A stretch of DNA of 64,000 nucleotides, from NCBI GenBank assembly GCA_902546145.1, contig CACCIT010000002.1, positions 1 to 64,000 on the forward strand, given 5' to 3'. The first letter of the stretch is position 1, and each line of letters starts with the position of its first letter. The notes beneath the pieces were generated by a model. The model did not search any database and was not told the origin of the DNA. It saw only the letters and a program-made list of their open reading frames with translations. Below, one piece after another: positions 22,007 through 31,932 of this stretch. Source of the stretch: an uncultured Pelagibacteraceae bacterium. Its GTDB lineage: Bacteria > Pseudomonadota > Alphaproteobacteria > Pelagibacterales > Pelagibacteraceae. The position numbers and the translations under genes were made by a program.

Positions 22007-24580
22007 TTAAGCAACCATACTTTCTGCTTTTTGAAGGTCTACAGCTACCAGTTGGCTTATCCCTTTTTGTGGCATAGTTACTCCATATAGCCTGTTCATT
22101 TTAGACATTGTTAAGGCGTGGTGAGTAACAATTATAAATTTAGTGTTAGTAATTTTAATTAACTCCTCTAGCAAGCTACAAAATCTTGTAACGTTAGCAT
22201 CATCAAGAGGAGCATCCACCTCATCTAAAACACAAATTGGAGAAGGGTTAGTTAAAAATACTGCAAATATTAAAGATAGGGCAGTTAGTGCTTGTTCACC
22301 ACCAGATAATAAAGTTATAGATTGAAGCCTTTTTCCTGGTGGACTGACCAACATTTCTAAACCAGCTTCTAATGGATCATCAGAGTCTACTAATTCAAGC
22401 TTGGCATTTCCTCCATTAAAAAGTTTTGTATAAACCTCATTAAATTTTCTGTTAACTTTTTCAAATGCCTCAACAAGTCTTTCCCTTCCTTTTTGATTTA
22501 GCTCATCAATACTATCTTTAAGTTTAACAATTGCGGTAACTAGGTCACTACGATCTTGTTCCATTTTTTTAATTTCTTCTTCATACTTACTAGTTTCCTC
22601 ATCTGCTTTTAAATTTACAGAACCTAATTGATCTCTTTGTTGTTTTTTTTTATCTAATGCATCTTCTTGATCAACATGATTTGGAAGTTCTTCAACTCCA
22701 AATAAATTTGAATTTTCTAAAATATTTTCTTCTGATAATTTTAATTCTGTATTAACCCTATCAAGCAAATCGTTTTTTCTTTTTTGTAAACCTTCTATGG
22801 TTGCACCTGAGCTAGCTTTTCGCTCTCTAATTTGAATTGATTGCTCTTGTATTTCATTTAGTTGAGCTCTTAAAGTTTCAATTTTTTTATCAGTTTCTTC
22901 TATAATTTTTTCGTTCTCTATTTTCTCTTCATCAGAAATTCTTAAATTTTCTGTAATTTGACCTTTTCTTTCTGCTTGTACTCTTGGCTGATTTTCTAAA
23001 TCATTTAATTGTTTAGATAATTTATTTTTTCTTTCAGTTAATTCATTTACCATCTTTTCTGAATTAGATAAAAGATTTTTCCAGCTTTCTATCTCAGTCT
23101 CTATTGTTTTTATTCTTTCATTTCTTTTTACCGATTCATTCTTTATCGACTGATTTTTACTATATGCATCAGCATATTTTTCTTGAAGTATTTTTATATT
23201 TTGAGATTTCTCATTTACACTTAATAGTTCTGTTCTTGATTTTTCATTTTTTAAATCATTAATAAAATTGTCTAATTCCATATTACATCTATCGAGTAAT
23301 GTAACTGCTTGATTTATGTCATTATTATCAATTAATTCTTTTGCTCTAGTAATTGAATTTTTTACATTCTTTATAGGACCAATGCTTATTTTAATTGTAT
23401 CGTCAGCTAAATTATTAACTACTTCGTCAACTTCTTTTTGCTCTCTCTCAAGTTCATTTTTTGCATTTTCTAGATCTTCGTTTGATAACTTTTCTGTTTC
23501 AAAATATTTTGAATCTACTTCAATTAAGTCTGACTTTTCTTCCTTTAATCTTTTTTCATTAGAGTTAGCATCAATAATAATTCCATTTTCTCTTGATATG
23601 TCTTCGTCTAAAGTCTTTATTGATTTCTTAATTGTTTCAATTTCATCTTGAATTCTAGTATTTTCCTCATCTAGGTTCTGTAGTTCCAAATTAAGTCTCT
23701 GTATTCTTGATAAATTCTCAATATTTTTTTCTCTAAGTGGAGCAACTTTATCGGTTGAAGTTTTTATTAAGTTTTCAAGTTCAGATATCTGATTGTTGAA
23801 ACTTTCAACTTCTCCTCCTGCCTCTGTATTAATTTCATTTTCTATTCTTATTTCCTTATCGATATCCAACAATCTTAGATAATATAGACCAGCCTCTATT
23901 TTTTTTATTTCCTCTGAAATTAATTTGTATTTTGTAGCTTCTTCCGCTTGTTTTTGAAGATTTGCCAATTGTTTTTCTTGTTGCCTTCGTAATTCATCGG
24001 CTCTTTTTAAATTATTTTCAGCCGCACCGAGTCTAAGTTCAGCTTCATGTCTTCTTACATGTAAACCAGAAATTCCAGCTGCCTCCTCAAGTATTGCTCT
24101 TCTGTCAGTAGGTTTTGCTGTCACTAAAGCTCCAATTCTTCCTTGGCTAATCATAGAAGGGGAATGTGCGCCCGTTGAAAGATCTGCAAAAAACATTTGA
24201 GCATCTCTTGCTCTTACCTCTTTGTCATTAATATAAAATTTAGAACCCTTATCTTTTTCAATTTTTCGTCTAACTTGAATGTTTTCTAATTCACGATATT
24301 GAATGGGACCTTCTTTTTCTTTGTTCTCTACTTCTATGGAAACTTCTGCGATATTTTTTGATGCTTTATTAGATGTACCTGAAAAAATTACATCTTCCAT
24401 TCCTGAACCTCTCATACTTTTTGCAGAGGTCTCTCCCATTACCCATCTTAAAGATTCTACTATGTTTGATTTTCCACAGCCGTTAGGACCAACAATTCCA
24501 GTAAGACCTTCTTCTATCAAGAAATTTGTTTTCTCAGCAAATGATTTAAATCCATTTAATTGGATTTTTTTAAACTCCAT
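22007..24580 (-). CDS. smc: SMC-type chromosome segregation ATPase, short form (857 aa)
   Basis: Walker A GIVGPNGCGKSNIVESLRWVMGE; signature LLSGGEQALTALSLIFAVF; Walker B PICVLDEVDAPLDDANV; coiled-coil arms. Confidence 0.95.
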   Translation of the reverse strand: MEFKKIQLNGFKSFAEKTNFLIEEGLTGIVGPNGCGKSNIVESLRWVMGETSAKSMRGSGMEDVIFSGTSNKASKNIAEVSIEVENKEKEGPIQYRELENIQVRRKIEKDKGSKFYINDKEVRARDAQMFFADLSTGAHSPSMISQGRIGALVTAKPTDRRAILEEAAGISGLHVRRHEAELRLGAAENNLKRADELRRQQEKQLANLQKQAEEATKYKLISEEIKKIEAGLYYLRLLDIDKEIRIENEINTEAGGEVESFNNQISELENLIKTSTDKVAPLREKNIENLSRIQRLNLELQNLDEENTRIQDEIETIKKSIKTLDEDISRENGIIIDANSNEKRLKEEKSDLIEVDSKYFETEKLSNEDLENAKNELEREQKEVDEVVNNLADDTIKISIGPIKNVKNSITRAKELIDNNDINQAVTLLDRCNMELDNFINDLKNEKSRTELLSVNEKSQNIKILQEKYADAYSKNQSIKNESVKRNERIKTIETEIESWKNLLSNSEKMVNELTERKNKLSKQLNDLENQPRVQAERKGQITENLRISDEEKIENEKIIEETDKKIETLRAQLNEIQEQSIQIRERKASSGATIEGLQKRKNDLLDRVNTELKLSEENILENSNLFGVEELPNHVDQEDALDKKKQQRDQLGSVNLKADEETSKYEEEIKKMEQDRSDLVTAIVKLKDSIDELNQKGRERLVEAFEKVNRKFNEVYTKLFNGGNAKLELVDSDDPLEAGLEMLVSPPGKRLQSITLLSGGEQALTALSLIFAVFLTNPSPICVLDEVDAPLDDANVTRFCSLLEELIKITNTKFIIVTHHALTMSKMNRLYGVTMPQKGISQLVAVDLQKAESMVA

Positions 24581-24588
24581 GCACTAAC

Positions 24589-25167
24589 TTATATCATTTT
24601 TTCTAGTGCTTTTTTTAAATTTTTATAATTAAGTTTTTTTTCGAATTTTTCGTTGTTTATTATTATCGTGGGAGTTGAGTTTACCTTGAAGTTTTTAGAA
24701 CCATCTATTCGGTCATTTAACACAAAATCCTCAATATTTTTGTTATTCACGCAAGATTCAAAATCGATAGAGAAACCCTCATTTTTTAAAAATATTTGAA
24801 GATTTTTATTTGCCTCTTCAATAGAGCTCCCCTTTACCCATTTTTGTTGGTTGGCGTATAAACTTTCCAAAATATCAGCATTACCATCATTTTTACATTG
24901 AGCAACTTTTGAAGCGTTGAAGGCGGCAATATCTAAAGGAAAATGTCTAAATTCTATTTTAGCAAGACCTGTGTCCAGATATTCTTTTTTAAGTTCTGGA
25001 TAAACGTTTTTATGAAAATTAGCACAATGGCTGCAAGTTAGTGACTCAAACGCAATTATAGTTATTTTTGCGTCTTTATTTCCAACAATAATTCTTTTTA
25101 TTTCTTCAGCGTTTAAATTTGAAAAGCTTCCCAAAACAATTATGGCAAGTAATATAATTTTTTTCAT
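24589..25167 (-). CDS. DsbA-family thiol:disulfide interchange protein with signal peptide
   Basis: FESLTCSHCANFHKNVYPEL (CSHC motif), STPTIIINNEKF cis-Pro region. Confidence 0.92.
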   Translation of the reverse strand: MKKIILLAIIVLGSFSNLNAEEIKRIIVGNKDAKITIIAFESLTCSHCANFHKNVYPELKKEYLDTGLAKIEFRHFPLDIAAFNASKVAQCKNDGNADILESLYANQQKWVKGSSIEEANKNLQIFLKNEGFSIDFESCVNNKNIEDFVLNDRIDGSKNFKVNSTPTIIINNEKFEKKLNYKNLKKALEKMI

Positions 25168-25652
25168 TTTTCTTTATAAACTTTTGTTAATTCTGTTAAT
25201 GATTTTTTAATCTTTTCGTTTTTAACATCTTTGATTTTATCTCGATATTTACTAATTGCCACATTATTTGATTTAATTTCATTCAAACTGCTAGTTTTTT
25301 GTTCTTCATCAAAGCTAATAAATTTGAGCTTTTCAACAACATCGTAGCCAAAAAAATTATTCATTTTATCTAAAATGTTTTTTTTTGAATATTCTACATC
25401 TACTTCATGGCCCCTTTTAACCATTACAACTAAAGTACTCACGCCAAATCGATTTGAGTTTTTGAATGTTTTTGGGAAACAGACTTTAAACAATTCATTC
25501 CCGACTAAATATTTCCAATTACTGAGTGTTTCTGAATATATATGACCTTTTTTATTAATAATTTTTTTTAGATTTTTTGGCAAAGTGTCTTTGAAAGATC
25601 TTAATCCTTGAATGCTAGTATTTCTCTGCTTAGTATTATTTTTAAATTGCAT
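25164..25652 (-). CDS. DUF721/DciA-like protein
   Basis: WKYLVGNELFKVCFPKTFKN...GVSTLVVMVKRGHEVDVEY pattern. Confidence 0.78.
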   Translation of the reverse strand: MQFKNNTKQRNTSIQGLRSFKDTLPKNLKKIINKKGHIYSETLSNWKYLVGNELFKVCFPKTFKNSNRFGVSTLVVMVKRGHEVDVEYSKKNILDKMNNFFGYDVVEKLKFISFDEEQKTSSLNEIKSNNVAISKYRDKIKDVKNEKIKKSLTELTKVYKEK

Positions 25653-26639
25653 ATGAAAGATCTAATAATAACAAATAAAATTCTCAATTGGTACGATATA
25701 AATAAGAGATCTTTACCTTGGAGAAATAAGGTTTCACAAGAAAAGAAACAATACTTTACATTGGTTAGCGAGTTTATGTTGCAACAAACTCAGGTTGCTA
25801 CTGTGATACCTTATTTTAATAGATTTATTAAAAATATTCCTAATATTGAAAAGTTATCAAAATATAATGATAGAAAATTAACCAAACTTTGGGAAGGTCT
25901 TGGATATTATTCAAGAGTTAAAAATTTAAAAAAAACTGCTCAAATAATTGTTAAAAAATTCAATAAAAAAATACCTAGAGATTTTTATGAATTAAAATCA
26001 TTACCAGGTATTGGCGATTATACAGCGAGTGCAATTTCAGCAATCGCATTTAACAAACCAATAATTCCTTTGGATGGAAACATTGAAAGAGTATTAAAAA
26101 GATATCTGTATTTAAAGAAACAAAGTCAAATTAAAAAAGAATTCTTACAAGATAAAAAAAAAATTTTTGGGACATCGACAAAAAGATCAAGCGATTATGC
26201 GCAAGCTTTGATGGAACTGGGTGCATTAATTTGTAAACCTACAAACCCTAATTGTAATAAATGTCCACTATCTAATAATTGCAAAGCATTTAAAAATAAA
26301 AATTTTGATTTAGTGAAATTAAGGAAAATTAACAAGGAAACATATTATAAATTGAATGTTTATAAAAAAAATAATCAATATTTATTAATCAAAAATAATA
26401 AATTTAATTTTTTAAAAAATTTAAATATTTTTCCAATGGATCAATTAAATAATCCTAAAAATTTTGATAAAGATTTAAATTTTAAAATATCTAATATGAA
26501 TATGAATATTAAAATTGAATATAAAAAGAAGCATAACTTTGACAAAAATATTAATTGGATAAATCCTGCAAAGCTTGAAAATTATGTGCTTCCAACATTT
26601 ACGAAAAAGATAATAAAATTTTTAGAAAGTCAAAAATGA
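25653..26639 (+). CDS. mutY: A/G-specific adenine glycosylase
   Basis: LPWRNK, SEFMLQQTQVATVIPYF, LPGIGDYTASAISAIAF, CNKCPLSNNCKAF cluster. Start taken at ATG 25653 rather than 25608. Confidence 0.95.
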   Translation: MKDLIITNKILNWYDINKRSLPWRNKVSQEKKQYFTLVSEFMLQQTQVATVIPYFNRFIKNIPNIEKLSKYNDRKLTKLWEGLGYYSRVKNLKKTAQIIVKKFNKKIPRDFYELKSLPGIGDYTASAISAIAFNKPIIPLDGNIERVLKRYLYLKKQSQIKKEFLQDKKKIFGTSTKRSSDYAQALMELGALICKPTNPNCNKCPLSNNCKAFKNKNFDLVKLRKINKETYYKLNVYKKNNQYLLIKNNKFNFLKNLNIFPMDQLNNPKNFDKDLNFKISNMNMNIKIEYKKKHNFDKNINWINPAKLENYVLPTFTKKIIKFLESQK

Positions 26640-27781
26640 AAAAAATAGCAATTATTGGCGCAGGTATTTCGGGTCTGTTTATAGCTAATTTATTTAAAGG
26701 AAATAAAGATTATCAGGTCACAATTTATGAAAAAAAAACTTCATTAGAAATAGAAGAAGGTTATGGTATTCAATTATCTGTTAATAGCGTAAAGTTATTA
26801 AACAAATTAGGCTTCTCTTCCTTGTCAGACAAAGAGAAATTTAATCCAAAAAAAATTGACTTTTATCAAATTAAAAATTCAAAGAAAATTTGTGATTTAA
26901 ATATTTCAGAATTTAATTCTGATGATTGTAAGTATACAACATTGAAAAGATCAAAATTACTTCAGTTCCTAATAAATCGACTCGATAACAATACAATCCA
27001 GTTTAACTGCAGTTTAGACAAGATAGAATACAGTAATGATTTAATAAATTTAACTTTTGATAAAGAAAAAATAACTTGTGATCATTTAGTTATTTCAGAT
27101 GGTGTATTTTCAAAAGGAAAGTCATTAATTTCAAATAATAATTCAGAACCAATTTACAATAACACTATCGCTGTTAGAGCCAGTGTATCCAAAGAAAGTC
27201 TTGATAATATAAACGAGGAGAATGTTTCTTTATTTTTAGGATCAGATTTTCATTATGTATTATATCCACTTAATAATGATAAAAATTTTAATTTTATTGG
27301 GATATTGAAGAATAAGTTAAATTCTGATCAGCAAAAAAACCACAATCTTTGTAATGAAAGTACATTTATTGAGAGCATTAAAGAAAAATTATCCGAAAAA
27401 ATTTCATCAAAAGTATTTCAGAGCCTTGAAGATATAAAATTGTTTCCAGTGTTTGTAAGTAAAAATCCATTTATTCCTCCAAAAAATATTTATTTAGTTG
27501 GAGATGCTTTTTTTGCATTCTCTCCTTCTTTTGCTCAGGGAGCCTCACAATCAATAGAAGGAGCTAATCAATTACATGAAGTTATAATTAACCAAAAAAA
27601 TGATTTTTATAATTCTAGATTAGAGAGAGTAAAAATGATTAATAGAAGATCTGATTTTAATCAATTTGCTTTTCATTTATCAAATCCGATTATGATCTTT
27701 TTTAGAAATATTTTTTTAAAGCTTTTGACAAAAAATAAAAAATTTCTGCAAAGTTATTTAGGTAAAATTTATAAAGATTAA
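26636..27781 (+). CDS. FAD-dependent monooxygenase (UbiH/salicylate hydroxylase-like)
   Basis: KIAIIGAGISGLFIANLF, YLVGDAFFAFSPSFAQGASQSIEGANQL. Confidence 0.88.
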   Translation: MKKIAIIGAGISGLFIANLFKGNKDYQVTIYEKKTSLEIEEGYGIQLSVNSVKLLNKLGFSSLSDKEKFNPKKIDFYQIKNSKKICDLNISEFNSDDCKYTTLKRSKLLQFLINRLDNNTIQFNCSLDKIEYSNDLINLTFDKEKITCDHLVISDGVFSKGKSLISNNNSEPIYNNTIAVRASVSKESLDNINEENVSLFLGSDFHYVLYPLNNDKNFNFIGILKNKLNSDQQKNHNLCNESTFIESIKEKLSEKISSKVFQSLEDIKLFPVFVSKNPFIPPKNIYLVGDAFFAFSPSFAQGASQSIEGANQLHEVIINQKNDFYNSRLERVKMINRRSDFNQFAFHLSNPIMIFFRNIFLKLLTKNKKFLQSYLGKIYKD

Positions 27782-28848
27782 TTTTTAGAAATTAATCTTT
27801 GTCTCAAGTAATCAATTGGGTAGGTTCGTCCATTAATATCACAATGCCAAAATGTCCAACCATTGCAGCTTTCAGCTCCTAAAATAGTAGCTGCAACTTT
27901 ATGTATAGAACCTTCCGCTTGGTTGTGCTTGATACTTCCATCGGCCATTATTCTTGCTGTTATTTTTTTCTTGTTATCAAAAATATTTGTTCCAGGCTTA
28001 ATTATTCCAAGCTCTACCAACGATCCAAATGGAATTCTTGGTTTTGATCTGTTATTTTTAAGTGTATCTAATAAATCATCTTCAATTGGTTTGGTAGCCT
28101 TTAAACGTTCCTCAGCAGCTTTAAAATAATTCTTTTCTTTTTCTATACCAAAATAATTTCTCCCTAGTTTTTTTGCAACTGCAGCAGAAGTTCCAGAACC
28201 TAAAAAAGGATCAAGAATTAAATCATTTTTATTTGATGTAGCTAGTAAAATTCTGTGTAAAAGTGATTCTGGTTTTTGAGTGGAGTGAATCTTTTTTCCA
28301 TTTTTTTTAAGTCTTTCAGAACCACTGCAAATAGGAAGATTCCAATTAGATCTCATCTGAAGATCATCATTTAAACATTTTAAAGATTGATAATTAAATG
28401 TGTATTTTGATTTTTCACTCTTCGAAGCCCAAATTAAAGTCTCATGAGCATTTGTAAATCTTGTCCCTCTAAAGTTAGGCATTGGATTATTTTTATTCCA
28501 GATGACATCATTTAGTATCCAGAAACCTAAATTTTGTATTGCAGTTCCTACTCTAAAAATATTATGGTAACTACCTATAACCCAAATAGCTCCATCTTTT
28601 TTCAAAATCCTTTTGCATTCATTAAGCCATTCATACGTAAACTCATCATATTTTTTAAAATTTTCAAATTGATCCCACCTGTCGTTTACAGCGCTGACTT
28701 TTGATCTATCTGGTCTAGTCAATTCACCTTTTAATTGTAAATTATATGGAGGGTCAGCAAAAATTAAATCAAAAGTTTCACGTGGAATTTTTTTTAATTC
28801 TTCGAGACTGTCTCCGTTAATTATTTTATTTTTAAAATCTGATTTCAT
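27778..28848 (-). CDS. ccrM: Adenine DNA methyltransferase CcrM (GANTC-type)
   Basis: FADPPYNLQL, LDPFLGSGTSAAVAKKLGRNYFGIE; C-terminal RAMA-like region (IMADGSIKHNQAEGSIHKVAA...NGWTFWHCDINGRTYPIDYLRQ) as in CcrM. Confidence 0.95.
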   Translation of the reverse strand: MKSDFKNKIINGDSLEELKKIPRETFDLIFADPPYNLQLKGELTRPDRSKVSAVNDRWDQFENFKKYDEFTYEWLNECKRILKKDGAIWVIGSYHNIFRVGTAIQNLGFWILNDVIWNKNNPMPNFRGTRFTNAHETLIWASKSEKSKYTFNYQSLKCLNDDLQMRSNWNLPICSGSERLKKNGKKIHSTQKPESLLHRILLATSNKNDLILDPFLGSGTSAAVAKKLGRNYFGIEKEKNYFKAAEERLKATKPIEDDLLDTLKNNRSKPRIPFGSLVELGIIKPGTNIFDNKKKITARIMADGSIKHNQAEGSIHKVAATILGAESCNGWTFWHCDINGRTYPIDYLRQRLISKN

Positions 28849-28952
28849 TTGTAAAAATTAATTAGACTCCAAATGGATTCTTCGGTCAACCTGTGATTGA
28901 AAAAATTGGATTCGATTTGTGTATCTAATTTTAATGATAACTAGATGTAGTA
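28849..28952 (-). promoter_or_regulatory. ccrM leader/promoter region with three GANTC sites
   Basis: GACTC 28865-28869, GATTC 28876-28880, GATTC 28909-28913. Confidence 0.65.
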
Positions 28953-29513
28953 TTAAGTTAATCTAGATATAGGAGAGAAAGTTTTTCTATGATGTTTGGT
29001 TATGCCTAGTTTCTTTAATGCTTGTAAGTGTTGTTTGGTGCCATAACCAAAATTTTTATCCCAATGATAACCTTTGTTTTTTTTTGATAGAGTAGCAACA
29101 AATCTATCTCTTGATACCTTTGCTATTATAGAGGCTGCAGAAATTGAGAGAATTTTTTTATCACCCTTTATGATTGATTTTAATTTATAATTTTTTAATT
29201 GTGGAATTTTGTTTCCATCTATCAATACAAGAGTTGGTTTTTTTGTTAATTTTAATATAGCTCTTTTCATAGCCAGTAAACTTGCATTTAGTATATTGAG
29301 TTTTTCAATCTCACTAACAGAAGCTTTGCCTAATGACCAAATTGAATTTTTTTTTATATAATTAAAAAGGTATTCTCTCTTTTTTTTACTCAACACTTTT
29401 GAGTCTTTTAAAATTTTTGGATCCACAGATTTTTTTAGAATGACAGCAGCGGCATAAACAGGACCTATTAAACTACCTCTGCCGACCTCATCAACACCAG
29501 CTATTAATTTCAT
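28953..29513 (-). CDS. rnhB: Ribonuclease HII
   Basis: IAGVDEVGRGSLIGPVYAAAVIL, DSKVLSKKKRE. Confidence 0.97.
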   Translation of the reverse strand: MKLIAGVDEVGRGSLIGPVYAAAVILKKSVDPKILKDSKVLSKKKREYLFNYIKKNSIWSLGKASVSEIEKLNILNASLLAMKRAILKLTKKPTLVLIDGNKIPQLKNYKLKSIIKGDKKILSISAASIIAKVSRDRFVATLSKKNKGYHWDKNFGYGTKQHLQALKKLGITKHHRKTFSPISRLT

Positions 29514-30229
29514 TAAATTGTTAATTTTAACTCTTTAACTTTTTCTCTTATTTTTTTTAAATCTTCCCAAGAATATTTTTTGTTATCGGGATATCTAATT
29601 AAATAAGAAGGGTTAAAAGTTATCATTAAAGGATAAGTATTATTATTTAAAATTATTTCCTTCCATTTACCTCTTTCTGAAGATATTTTTTCATTAATCC
29701 CAGTAACAGCTTCCATAGCTGTGCTACCCATTAAAATTATAATTTTGGGATCAATAATAGATATATGTTCTTTTAAAAAGTTTGAGTAACGTCTAATTTC
29801 TTGTGAAGTTGGTTTTCTATCTTCTGGTGGTCTAAAATTTATTGCATAACTTGTATAAATATTTTGTCTCTTAATATTTATTGCTATTAACATTTTGTCT
29901 AAAAGCTCTCCACTTTCTCCTTTAAAAGGGTTTCCAACTTTTTCTTCAATTTCACCTGGAGCTTCTCCGATTAACATTATAGGACTATCAATATTTCCTT
30001 CTCCAAGAACAATATTTTTGGAATTATTTTTTAGTTTACAATTTTCAATTGAATTTAATTGTTTCTTTAGATTTTCTAATAAATTGTGTTTATTTTTTTG
30101 ACTTATGTCACTTTCTTTTTTGACCTGAGAAAACCTATTAATAGGTTTTTTATCAAATACAAAATTGGCTTCTATTGTATTTATTAATTCTTCGTTTAAT
30201 TTGTCGTTTTGATTTATCAATTTTTTCAC
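29513..30229 (-). CDS. Uracil-DNA glycosylase family protein (type 4-like)
   Basis: IGEAPGEIEEKVGNPFKGESGELLDKML, TFNPSYLIRYPDNK. Confidence 0.93.
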   Translation of the reverse strand: MKKLINQNDKLNEELINTIEANFVFDKKPINRFSQVKKESDISQKNKHNLLENLKKQLNSIENCKLKNNSKNIVLGEGNIDSPIMLIGEAPGEIEEKVGNPFKGESGELLDKMLIAINIKRQNIYTSYAINFRPPEDRKPTSQEIRRYSNFLKEHISIIDPKIIILMGSTAMEAVTGINEKISSERGKWKEIILNNNTYPLMITFNPSYLIRYPDNKKYSWEDLKKIREKVKELKLTI

Positions 30230-30243
30230 CTTACAAGGATTAA

Positions 30244-31932
30244 ATGATATCTAAAATATTTAAAATCATATTATTATTAGCGTTATCCTATCAGACACCT
30301 CTTTATTCTAAAAGTACAAGTTTTAATGATTTCAACTCAAGAGATTTATCTAATTATTTTTCAGGTATTATAGCTTATGAAAATAGAGATAATTCAGAAG
30401 CTTTAAAATATTTCAATTTAAGTAAAGTTTTACTAAACAGCCATGACAATTATTTAAAAAGATATGTTAATTCGCTTGTATTAGAAAACAAAGTAGCGCA
30501 AGCAATAAATGTTGTAAAAAATAACTCAAAAAAAAGTAACGCTGATTTTTTTGATGCATATATTTTATTAATAATTGATAGTTTGAAAAAAAATGATTTT
30601 GATAAAGCTGATATTTATTTAGATCAAAGTTTGAGATTTCAGGAAGAAAATAGAATTAATCTAGTAATTTTTGAGACTTTAAAGCAGTATATTTACACTT
30701 TTAAAAATAAAAAACTTTTACCTAATAAGAAAAATTTTGGAAACTTATCATTAATATCTGAGGCATTTCAAAGATGTCATTATAATGATCAAAGAACCAG
30801 CTCTTTCTTTTTAAATTTAATTAATAATCAACAAGGTGATTATTCAAGATATATATTTTTTTATATAAATTATCTAATTCAGAATAAGGAGTTTGCTCAG
30901 GCAAAGTCAGTAATTGATCAAATTGATTATATTGGCTCAACACTTTTGTTAACTCAAACCAAAAGCTGGATAGATAATAATAAGTTTAAAAGTTTTGAAA
31001 AAATTTTCTCATGTGAAAACCACAACGATATAATTAGTGAATTTTTATTTTTGATATCAAACCTTTATTCGTCACAAGATAATTTTGAAAAATCAAATTT
31101 TTATTTAAATTTATCAATATACTTAAATCCTAAATTTGAATTTAATTTATCACTCGTTGCAGAAAATTTCTTTGCAGATGGTGAATACAACAAGGTAAAA
31201 AAAATAGTAAGAAAATTTAAAGAGACTGATGAGTTTTATTATTGGTTTAGAGTTAAAAAAGAAGCTCAAATAATAGTGAAAGAACAAAATTATGAAAAGG
31301 GCACTAGTTATATCGAGTCTAAATTTAAAAATATTGAAAAACCTAATCCAAAGATGATTTTTGATTTAGCGAATTTTTACAAAAACTCTAAAAATTATGA
31401 ACTTGCAATCGATTATTATTCAAGATTAATATCTTCCCTAGAGGATAACTCTCTAATTAAATCAGATATTTTATATCGAAGAGGTGGGAGTTACGAAAGA
31501 TTAGGTGAATATCAGAAATCTGATGAAGATTTACTTCATGCATTAAGAATAAGACCTAATGATGCATACGTCCTAAATTATCTTGCTTATTCTTGGTTAG
31601 AACGTGATTACAAAATAGATGAAGCGATGGAAATGTTAAAAATAGCATATGATTTAAAAAGTAATGATCCCTATATTATTGACTCAATTGGTTGGGCATA
31701 TTTCTTGATAGATGAATATGAAGAGGCAGAAAAATATTTAAAAAGAGCTGTAGAATTAATGCCTGATGACCCAATAGTAAATGATCATTACGGAGATATA
31801 TTGTGGAAGCTAGATCAAAAAATTCAAGCAAGATATTTTTGGAATAGTGTGTTGAGCTTTGATGATACTGAACATGATATGAGAGAAAATATAAACAAAA
31901 AATTGATTACTGGCTTAAAATCTATTCAATGA
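30244..31932 (+). CDS. TPR-repeat protein with signal peptide
   Basis: Repeated TPR units: YERLGEYQKSDEDLLHALRIRPNDAYVLNYLAYSWLERDYKIDEAMEMLKIAYDLKSNDPYIIDSIGWAYFLIDEYEEAEKYLKRAVELMPDDP. Confidence 0.9.
   Translation: MISKIFKIILLLALSYQTPLYSKSTSFNDFNSRDLSNYFSGIIAYENRDNSEALKYFNLSKVLLNSHDNYLKRYVNSLVLENKVAQAINVVKNNSKKSNADFFDAYILLIIDSLKKNDFDKADIYLDQSLRFQEENRINLVIFETLKQYIYTFKNKKLLPNKKNFGNLSLISEAFQRCHYNDQRTSSFFLNLINNQQGDYSRYIFFYINYLIQNKEFAQAKSVIDQIDYIGSTLLLTQTKSWIDNNKFKSFEKIFSCENHNDIISEFLFLISNLYSSQDNFEKSNFYLNLSIYLNPKFEFNLSLVAENFFADGEYNKVKKIVRKFKETDEFYYWFRVKKEAQIIVKEQNYEKGTSYIESKFKNIEKPNPKMIFDLANFYKNSKNYELAIDYYSRLISSLEDNSLIKSDILYRRGGSYERLGEYQKSDEDLLHALRIRPNDAYVLNYLAYSWLERDYKIDEAMEMLKIAYDLKSNDPYIIDSIGWAYFLIDEYEEAEKYLKRAVELMPDDPIVNDHYGDILWKLDQKIQARYFWNSVLSFDDTEHDMRENINKKLITGLKSIQ

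Noticed and set aside
23316-23651. 111-aa plus-strand ORF
   Set aside because: Antisense to smc coiled-coil coding; Ser/Phe-rich composition is the expected shadow of Glu/Lys-rich codons.
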